Of a stretch of DNA of 64,000 nucleotides, positions 55,185-64,000 are shown piece after piece. A program made the position numbers and the translations under genes. This stretch comes from Caballeronia sp. SBC1 (GTDB taxonomy: Bacteria > Pseudomonadota > Gammaproteobacteria > Burkholderiales > Burkholderiaceae), in contig NZ_CP049157.1 in assembly GCF_011493005.1 (NCBI RefSeq), forward strand, positions 1,550,001-1,614,000, written 5' to 3'. The first letter of the stretch is position 1. Each line of letters starts with the position of its first letter. A model generated the notes under the pieces. It ran no database searches. It was not told the origin of the DNA and was given only the letters and a program-made list of their open reading frames with translations.

Positions 55185-55879
55185 TGCTGGCCTGCCTCTT
55201 TGCTGGAAGTTTTTGTGGAGTTTTCGGCTAGCGCGGCGCCAATGAATACCATCGCGAGAACCGTGAAGATGTACGCCTGCACCGCGCCGGTCAGGAGGTC
55301 CAGCGCCATCAGCGGAATAGGCACCAGCAGTCCCGCGAGCGACAGCACGATGCCGACGACGAAAACGCCGCTCATCACGTTGCCGAACAGACGCACGACC
55401 AGCGAGAAAGTCCGCGTGATCTGCTCGATCACATTGAGCGGGATCATGATCCAGGTGGGTTCGGCGAAGGTAGCGAGGTAACGGCCCAGGCCGCGCGTGC
55501 GGACACCGTAGAAAATGGTCGCGCAGAATACGATCAGGGCCAGCGCGGCGTCGGTTTCTACATGCGCCGTGGGGGGCTCGACACCCGGCAGCAGCGACGA
55601 CCAGTTGCTGACCAGGATAAACAGAAAGAGCGTGCCCACCAGCGAGCGATAACGCTCGGGCTCGGCTTGCATGGTGTCGCGAATCTGGACGTCTATGGTG
55701 CTGACCACCAGTTCGAGCACCGTCTGCATTTTCGATGGCGTGAGCGACAAGCGACGCGTGTACCAGGCAGCGCCGCCGCCAAGCAACGCCATGATGACCC
55801 ATGTCACCACGACCGGCGCCGATACGTCGATCGGCCCAATATGGAACAGCGTGGCGGTGACGAGCGGCGAGGCAATCAT
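55181..55879 (-). CDS. atpB: N-type ATPase a subunit
   Basis: 232-residue membrane stator subunit forming the ion half-channels. The essential arginine is Arg163 in LVVRLFGNVMSG, and the C-terminal helices contain GAVQAYIFTVLAMVFIGAAL. The ATG at 55879 overlaps the atpR stop by ATGA; the frame remains open far upstream, but that part overlaps atpR and atpQ in another frame and is rejected. Confidence 0.92.
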   Translation of the reverse strand: MIASPLVTATLFHIGPIDVSAPVVVTWVIMALLGGGAAWYTRRLSLTPSKMQTVLELVVSTIDVQIRDTMQAEPERYRSLVGTLFLFILVSNWSSLLPGVEPPTAHVETDAALALIVFCATIFYGVRTRGLGRYLATFAEPTWIMIPLNVIEQITRTFSLVVRLFGNVMSGVFVVGIVLSLAGLLVPIPLMALDLLTGAVQAYIFTVLAMVFIGAALAENSTKTSSKEAGQQ

Positions 55880-56154
55880 GGCGTGACCTGGACGCGTCGC
55901 AGGATGACGCTGCGCGCCAGCAACAAACCGGCAGCGCCGCATAACAGCGGCCACACGCCGAGTTTCGCCAGGACACCGAATAGAACGACCACGCCTGCGA
56001 GACGTAGCAGTTGCAGGGCGAGTGCCTTGGCCGGCGTACCGGAAATCAACAGCTGGACATTCCAGCGCAAGGTCGAGAAGTGGATAGCGCCGGCCGCGAG
56101 GCCGACACTCACACCAATCACGATCTGGGCTGCGAGCGGTAAGTGATAGGTCAT
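55876..56154 (-). CDS. atpR: N-type ATPase accessory subunit AtpR
   Basis: 92-residue membrane protein with three predicted helices, unique to N-ATPase operons. The sequence LAAQIVIGVSVGLAAGAIHF, then RLAGVVVLFGVLAKLG and WPLLCGAAGLLLARSVI fits. It is proposed to help assembly of the c-ring. Start at 56154 is fixed by ATGA overlap with atpQ. Confidence 0.87.
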   Translation of the reverse strand: MTYHLPLAAQIVIGVSVGLAAGAIHFSTLRWNVQLLISGTPAKALALQLLRLAGVVVLFGVLAKLGVWPLLCGAAGLLLARSVILRRVQVTP

Positions 56155-56494
56155 TGCCGATCTCTCCGGGTTTGACGATGCATCCATTTCCATGCAGACC
56201 ACAGTCCGACGGCCGCACCGACCATGAGTAGCGGCGCTGAGAAAAACACGCCGGTGTGGAAGTGCCGGTCGAGCCAGTGGCCAATGACGAGCCCGAGCAG
56301 CGTTGGCACGACGATGGTCCAGCCGAGAATGCCGATCTGACCGAGACGGCTGCCGAGCGATGGTTCCGGCTCTTCCTTCGCCTGGCGTTCGCGCTGCACG
56401 GCTTGCCGCGCGGCGCGCGCCATGCGGTCGGCGTCAGAGTTCTTGTCAGTATCCCCGTCAAGGTCGGCGTCGCGCTTGGGATCGAAGGGCTGAG

Positions 56495-56498
<4 letters not shown>
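56151..56498 (-). CDS. atpQ: N-type ATPase accessory subunit AtpQ
   Basis: 115 residues: a charged N-terminal region (RDADLDGDTDKNSDADRMAR) and two membrane helices (ILGWTIVVPTLLGLVIGHWL and FSAPLLMVGAAVGLWSAWKW). It is related to AtpI/AtpZ assembly factors and occurs between atpC and atpR in N-ATPase operons. Possible Mg2+ or assembly role by analogy. Overlaps both neighbours by ATGA. Confidence 0.87.
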
Positions 56499-59440
<2,942 letters not shown>

Positions 59441-59543
59441 GATGAGGTCTCCTGAAGGAAACAAAATCTGTCGCGCGGCAGTCTGGACGAAGCAACGGCC
59501 GCGCAACGCAAGCTTAGGGTTGAACGTTCTCTATATGCGCTCG

Positions 59544-61517
59544 TTAAGCCGGGTCGGCGAACTGCGCGATCACCTGCGGATTTTCAACGGTCGAGGTGTC
59601 TTGCGAGATCGATTCACCCTTCGCGACCGAGCGCAACATCCGGCGCACGACCTTGCCGGAACGCGTTTTTGGCATGGCGTCGCCGAAGCGGATCTCCTTC
59701 GGTTTTGCAATCGGACCGATCTCCTTGCCGACCCATGCGCGCAACTCGTCGGCTACGCGCTTCACGTCGGTACCGGTAGGACGCGGGCCTTTCAACACGA
59801 CGAATGCGACGATGGCTTCGCCGAACGTCTCGTCGGGGCGACCCACAACTGCTGCCTCCGCGACCAGCGGGCAGGCTGCCAGCGCCGACTCGATTTCCAT
59901 CGTGCCCATGCGGTGACCCGATACATTCAGCACATCGTCAACGCGCCCGGTAATCGTGAAATAGCCGGTGTCGGCGTCGCGAATCGCGCCATCTCCAGCG
60001 AGATACAGGGTGCCCCCCAGTTCGTCGGGGTAATAGCCCTTGCGAAAGCGCTCCGGGTTGCCCCACACAGTGCGGATCATCGACGGCCAGGGCTTGCGGA
60101 TGACCAGCACGCCGCCTTGCCCGTTCGGGACCTCGTGACCGGTTTCATCGACGATCGCGGCATCTATGCCGGGCAGCGGCAGCGTGCAGGAGCCGGCAAC
60201 AAGCGGGGTAACGCCCGGCAACGGAGTGATCATGTGTCCGCCTGTTTCGGTCTGCCAGAACGTGTCCAGTACGGGGCACTTACCACCGCCAACATGCTCC
60301 GAATACCAGTTCCACGCGCTCGGATTGATGGGTTCGCCGACCGTGCCGAGGATGCGCAACGTACTCAGGTTGAAGCTTGCCGGATGCACTGCCCGATCCG
60401 CTTCAGCGCTCTTGATGAGTGACCGGATGGCAGTCGGCGCGGTGTAGAAAATCGTCGCCTTGTGGCGCTCGATCATGTCCCAGAAGCGGCCGGCGTTCGG
60501 GTACGTCGGCACGCCTTCGAAAATAATCTGGGTCGCGCCAACGGCGGTCGGTCCGTAGCAGATGTACGTATGCCCCGTGATCCAGCCGATGTCCGCGGTA
60601 CACCAGAAGACATCGTCGGGCTTGATATCGAAGGTCCACTTCATGGTGACCGCGGCCCACAGCAGATAACCTCCCGTACTGTGCTGCACGCCCTTCGGCG
60701 CGCCGGTCGACCCTGACGTATACAACACGAACAGCGGATGCTCGGCGCTCACCCATTCGGGCTCGCAGGTGTCCGGCTGTTCATTCTCAAGCTCGTGCAG
60801 CCAGGCGTCGCGACCGCCGATCCATGGAATCCGGCCACCCGTGCGCCGGTAGATGACGACGGTCTTCACGGCGTCGGTGCCGCCCATGGCAAGCGCCTCG
60901 TCCACAATGCTTTTCAGCGGCAGCGTCTTGCCGGCGCGAACCTGCTCGTCCGCGGTAATGATTGCTACCGCGCCAACGTTCGTTATGCGCTCATGCAGCG
61001 ACTTCGCGGAAAAGCCACCGAATACGACGCAATGCGGTGCGCCGATGCGCGCGCAGGCCTGCATCGCGACAACACCTTCGACTGACATCGGCAGATAGAT
61101 GACTACGCGGTCGCCTTTCTTCACGCCGCGCGCCCGCAGCGCATTCGCGAGCCGGCATACCCTGTGATACAACGCCTGATATGTGACGGTCGAGACTCGG
61201 CCGTCGTCGGACTCGAAGATGATCGCGGTCTTGTTCGCATTGCCGCTGGCCAGATTGCGGTCGAGGCAGTTGTACGACGCATTCAGTTCGCCGTCTTCGA
61301 ACCACTTGTAGAACGGCGCGTCCCGGTCGTTGAGAATCTGCGTGAACGGACGGCGCCAGGTCAGATGTTCGCGCGCAAGACGTGCCCAGAAAGCTTCGTG
61401 ATCCTGGCCCGCCTCAGCCACGAGCGCGCGGTAAGCGTCCATGCTTTCAATCGCGGTGCGGCCTGCCGGAGGAATGCCCTGGGCAGGGACGAGAGGGGTG
61501 GATTCGATGGTAGACAT
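59544..61517 (-). CDS. acs: Acetyl-CoA synthetase
   Basis: AMP-forming ligase making acetyl-CoA from acetate, CoA and ATP, 657 residues. P-loop-like [12 protein letters not shown]5 region [12 protein letters not shown]8 region [20 protein letters not shown], and the catalytic, acetylatable lysine in the C-terminal [20 protein letters not shown] precedes the ATG. Upstream lies a near-FNR box; downstream the satP permease. Confidence 0.95.
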   Translation of the reverse strand: MSTIESTPLVPAQGIPPAGRTAIESMDAYRALVAEAGQDHEAFWARLAREHLTWRRPFTQILNDRDAPFYKWFEDGELNASYNCLDRNLASGNANKTAIIFESDDGRVSTVTYQALYHRVCRLANALRARGVKKGDRVVIYLPMSVEGVVAMQACARIGAPHCVVFGGFSAKSLHERITNVGAVAIITADEQVRAGKTLPLKSIVDEALAMGGTDAVKTVVIYRRTGGRIPWIGGRDAWLHELENEQPDTCEPEWVSAEHPLFVLYTSGSTGAPKGVQHSTGGYLLWAAVTMKWTFDIKPDDVFWCTADIGWITGHTYICYGPTAVGATQIIFEGVPTYPNAGRFWDMIERHKATIFYTAPTAIRSLIKSAEADRAVHPASFNLSTLRILGTVGEPINPSAWNWYSEHVGGGKCPVLDTFWQTETGGHMITPLPGVTPLVAGSCTLPLPGIDAAIVDETGHEVPNGQGGVLVIRKPWPSMIRTVWGNPERFRKGYYPDELGGTLYLAGDGAIRDADTGYFTITGRVDDVLNVSGHRMGTMEIESALAACPLVAEAAVVGRPDETFGEAIVAFVVLKGPRPTGTDVKRVADELRAWVGKEIGPIAKPKEIRFGDAMPKTRSGKVVRRMLRSVAKGESISQDTSTVENPQVIAQFADPA

Positions 61518-61696
61518 GGTCTCCTCGCTTTAGTCATGGATCATGAGATCGGCGAGCCAACAGGGATCGTCGCTTGGGGAAGGGTTCTTGATGAAGGGCT
61601 CTTGATGACCCGATCGCGCAACAGGAAGTGCGCCGGCTGCGCTGGTCGAAAAAGCGCCGCCGTTATCTGACTATGGGATGTCCAGTGGATATCTCA

Positions 61697-61710
61697 TTGA
61701 TGCAAGTCAA
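61697..61710 (-). promoter_or_regulatory. One-mismatch FNR-like box upstream of acs
   Basis: TTGATGCAAGTCAA differs from TTGAT-N4-ATCAA at one position. On the minus strand a -10-like CATAGT (61675-61670) is centred 31 bp downstream, matching class II FNR promoter geometry. It is 180 nt upstream of the acs start. Confidence 0.5.
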
Positions 61711-61733
61711 GCAAGCAGGTCAGTGCCGTTGCT

Positions 61734-62483
61734 TCACCTACGCTGGCCAACCAGATCGTCCACCAGTGGCACGACTGCCAGTACGACCAGCATGGCCGAC
61801 AACGGCAGGGTCGATATGAACCCCACGTACTTGAAACCCAGCGCGCCTGCGAGGCCGCCAATAAAAAACATGCCGAGCAGTGAGACCAGGAGCCGGAGCC
61901 TCGATCGGTCCGCCCTGACAGCGGTAACTCCGGGCCCGGACTCGGACACGTTCCAGTAAAAAAGCTTGCCGATCTCGATGCCGATATCCGTGACGATGCC
62001 GGTCATATGCGTGGTGCGGATCTCTGCTTTGGAGATCTTCGTGATGATCGCGTTCTGCAGGCCCATGACGTAGCAAAGCAAGCCTACCGTCGCGGGCACG
62101 AACAGGAACCGGTTGTTTTCCAGATTCGAACCGAGCAGGCCAAAGCAGAGCAGCAGCACGGCTTCCAGCATCAACGGCAGCGCGTATTCGCTTTGTGCCC
62201 GCCGGCGCCGGCCCCAGTTGATCATGATTGCGGAAGTGGCCGCGCCGGTCATGAACGCCGCGAGTGAACTCAATCCGGCGACGACGAGGCCAAGGTCGCC
62301 TACCGCGAGGTTATCGGCGAGTGCCGACACGATCCCCGACATATGCGAGGTGTACTGCCCGACGGCAAGAAAACCGCCAGCGTTGGCCGCGCCTGCTATA
62401 AACGCAAGCCAGCGTCCAAGGCGCCGGTTGTTCCGGTCGGTGCGCTCCGGCCTGGCGAAACCTCGCAGGTACTCTATGGGCAT
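61734..62483 (-). CDS. DUF1275 (YoaK-like) membrane protein
   Basis: 249 residues with about six transmembrane helices. Family features: AFIAGAANAGGFLAVGQYTS HMSG near the N-terminus and GLQNAIITKISKAEIRTTHM in the middle. Function unknown; permease-like. It starts 15 nt after the Fnr-type regulator gene and is probably co-transcribed with it. Confidence 0.88.
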   Translation of the reverse strand: MPIEYLRGFARPERTDRNNRRLGRWLAFIAGAANAGGFLAVGQYTSHMSGIVSALADNLAVGDLGLVVAGLSSLAAFMTGAATSAIMINWGRRRRAQSEYALPLMLEAVLLLCFGLLGSNLENNRFLFVPATVGLLCYVMGLQNAIITKISKAEIRTTHMTGIVTDIGIEIGKLFYWNVSESGPGVTAVRADRSRLRLLVSLLGMFFIGGLAGALGFKYVGFISTLPLSAMLVVLAVVPLVDDLVGQRR

Positions 62484-62498
62484 GTCCGTTCGCTTCGA

Positions 62499-63323
62499 TC
62501 AAACCCCGGCGAGCTTCTCGCTGTCGAGAATGTGTACCTGCTTGCCGTTTGTATCGATCACCCCTGCTTGCTGCAGCTTGGAGAACATCCGGCTTACGGT
62601 CTCGAGTTTCAGCCCGAGATAGCTGCCAATCTCTTCACGCGTCATCCGCAGGTTGAATTCCGCGGAAGAGTAGCCCCGCGTTTTCATCCTCGACGACAAA
62701 TTGAGCAGGAACGCAGCCACGCGCTGCTGCGCGGTCATGGTGCCGAGCATCATCATGAGGCCGGATTCGCGCACGATCTCGCCGCTCATCATGCGATGCA
62801 CATGCTGCTGCATGGCCTTTACGTCGTGGCAAAGGTCCTCCAGCAAGTCGAACGGGATGACACACACCTTGCTGTCCTCGAGCGCGATCGCATCGCAATT
62901 CTGTTCATCGGAGCACACGCCGTCGAGTCCGAGCGGTTCACCCGCAATATGAAACCCGGTGACCTGCTCGTGGCCGTCGCGATGCGTGATGACTGTCTTG
63001 AAGCAGCCGACACGCACGGCGTAGATGCTTTTGAATTTATCGCCGGCGCGGTATAGCGTCTCGCCGCGTCGTACAAGCCGCGTGGAGCAGACAATGGCGT
63101 CGAGCCGTGCCAGCTCCGTCGCGCTCAGATGAGCCGGCATGCAGATGGAGTGCAACGAACAGCCGGAGCAGCTCGTGCTCGCGAGTGCGCCCGGTGGTGG
63201 CAGGCTCGTGGTGGCGGAACGCGCCATATAAGCGAGACGATTCGCGGTCGTTGAAGCGGCCGGTGCGTAAGTGGGCGCATAAGCGGCCTTACATGCGGGC
63301 GCATAAGCGGTAGCTGAGGTCAT
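62499..63323 (-). CDS. Fnr-type oxygen-sensing transcriptional regulator
   Basis: 274 residues of the Crp/Fnr family. Four cysteines in the FNR pattern can hold a [4Fe-4S] cluster: Cys52, Cys55, Cys61 (SCSGCSLHSIC) and Cys143 (SDEQNCDAIAL). The recognition helix reads LETVSRMFS, the E--SR combination that reads TTGAT half-sites. A 50-residue Ala/Tyr/Pro-rich N-terminal extension is unusual. ATG 63323 has GGAGA upstream. Likely activator for the FNR boxes at 58667 and 61697. Confidence 0.92.
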   Translation of the reverse strand: MTSATAYAPACKAAYAPTYAPAASTTANRLAYMARSATTSLPPPGALASTSCSGCSLHSICMPAHLSATELARLDAIVCSTRLVRRGETLYRAGDKFKSIYAVRVGCFKTVITHRDGHEQVTGFHIAGEPLGLDGVCSDEQNCDAIALEDSKVCVIPFDLLEDLCHDVKAMQQHVHRMMSGEIVRESGLMMMLGTMTAQQRVAAFLLNLSSRMKTRGYSSAEFNLRMTREEIGSYLGLKLETVSRMFSKLQQAGVIDTNGKQVHILDSEKLAGV

Positions 63324-63407
63324 GCCTGTCTCCAGAAGAGTCGGACGATCACTGAATAGATGAATTGACGAGCTGTGCGGATCGGGCACTGATCGACTGA
63401 AAGGCGG

Positions 63408-63806
63408 TCATACCGGCTCGCAGGATGTTGGCTCGGGGCGGGGCGCATCCGCCAGTTGCTGAATCGTGTCGCGGGCTAGTTCGTATTCGCAGGTCTTGTC
63501 GAAGAAATAGCGGGCGCCGGCGCGCTGGCACGCGGCACGAAACGCCGGGCCCGAATGATTGGTCAACACCATGGTCAGGATGGGCGGCGTGGCACGCGCC
63601 AGCGATTCAACGATGTCCATGCCGTTGCCACCCGCCAGATGCGGGTCAACGATCACGAGATCGGCGCGGGTCATGCGGATGCACCCCAGCGCCGTGTCCG
63701 CTTCTTCCGACTCGCCCACGATCACCACACCGGCCAGCGCGCCAATCAGCGCAGAGAGGCGGCGGCGCACAGGGCTTGAGTCGTCGACAAGGAAGATCTT
63801 CAGCAT
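63408..63806 (-). CDS. Single-domain response regulator
   Basis: 132 residues, a receiver domain only: acidic pocket Asp8-Asp9 (FLVDDSSP), phospho-acceptor Asp54 (VIVDPHLAGGNG), Thr82 (VLTNH) and Lys104 (FFDKT). No output domain or neighbouring kinase. It may relay phosphate or bind a partner. An in-frame ATG at 63836 would add 10 residues; neither start has a good ribosome site. It lies 84 bp upstream of the Fnr-type gene on the same strand. Confidence 0.87.
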   Translation of the reverse strand: MLKIFLVDDSSPVRRRLSALIGALAGVVIVGESEEADTALGCIRMTRADLVIVDPHLAGGNGMDIVESLARATPPILTMVLTNHSGPAFRAACQRAGARYFFDKTCEYELARDTIQQLADAPRPEPTSCEPV

Positions 63807-64000
63807 GGCGCGCAACCGTTTGAGTTCATGCGCCAAAGTATGATCGCGGCTATCTCAAAATAAAATGGGCGAGCGGCCAGACATGATGTAGGGGTTTGGG
63901 AAGGGCTGTAGGGATCGGACTACACGCTTGATGCTTGCGTATTGGGCGGGGGTATTCAGGCTATTTCGCGCTTATTGGACCCGTCAGGCGTCGCAGTCGT

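Noticed and set aside
55880-56461. Upstream extension of the AtpB frame
   Set aside because: It overlaps atpR and atpQ, whose ATGA-linked starts are clear, and lacks a-subunit features.

Overview
The window is high-GC, densely coded DNA of Burkholderiaceae type, most like Paraburkholderia or Caballeronia. This is inferred from four things: a prpR / prpB-prpC-acnD methylcitrate cluster, a second F-type ATPase of the N-ATPase kind (atpDCQRBEFAG), many LysR, GntR and LacI regulators beside small catabolic operons, and DUF4148-type secreted proteins. No tRNA, rRNA, CRISPR array or intact mobile element was seen. Genes are mostly in short divergent or convergent blocks, as expected of a secondary replicon or an accessory part of a main chromosome.

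Layout. 1-5442: propionate (2-methylcitrate) catabolism. acnD runs off the left edge; prpC and prpB are read leftward and the sigma-54 activator prpR rightward. The divergent intergenic region holds a recognisable -24/-12 promoter and a long palindrome. 5.4-11.1 kb: a small unknown gene, an integrase relic, a PCMT-type methyltransferase, an FAD/NAD(P) oxidoreductase, a flavin monooxygenase and an HU protein. 11.1-15.7 kb: a sugar-acid module (FAH-family and IlvD/EDD-family dehydratases plus a LacI regulator) with a GntR-like operator and the C-terminal relic of a hydroxyacid dehydrogenase. 16.2-22.5 kb: aldo/keto reductase, SnoaL-like protein, FadR-type regulator with FAD-linked oxidase and an MFS relic, ketopantoate-reductase-like protein with a class II aldolase, and MarR. 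22.8-33.9 kb: hydrolase, M14 peptidase, a Lys/Ala-rich protein, trans-aconitate methyltransferase, mitochondrial-type aconitase with a divergent LysR, a YdeP-like molybdoenzyme and a MocR regulator. 34.4-48.7 kb: chemoreceptor, DUF1993, cupin/LysR pair, diguanylate cyclase, small secreted proteins, LysR/FUSC pair, CoA-transferase and AI-2E-family permease. 48.8-58.5 kb: cbpM-cbpA, an NRAMP-related transporter and the complete N-ATPase operon. 58.8-63.8 kb: SatP acetate permease, acetyl-CoA synthetase, DUF1275 protein, Fnr-type regulator and a lone receiver domain.

How it fits together. Propionate enters the methylcitrate cycle. Acetate uptake (satP), activation (acs), a CoA-transferase and aconitase form a second short-chain acid theme, with trans-aconitate methyltransferase as probable housekeeping for aconitase. 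A perfect FNR box (TTGAT-N4-ATCAA) lies upstream of the N-ATPase operon and a one-mismatch version upstream of acs. An Fnr-family regulator with all four cluster cysteines is encoded about 4 kb away. The window therefore probably contains an oxygen-responsive block joining ion-motive energy conversion to acetate assimilation. Three truncated relics (integrase, hydroxyacid dehydrogenase, MFS) show that the intervening catabolic operons have been eroding.
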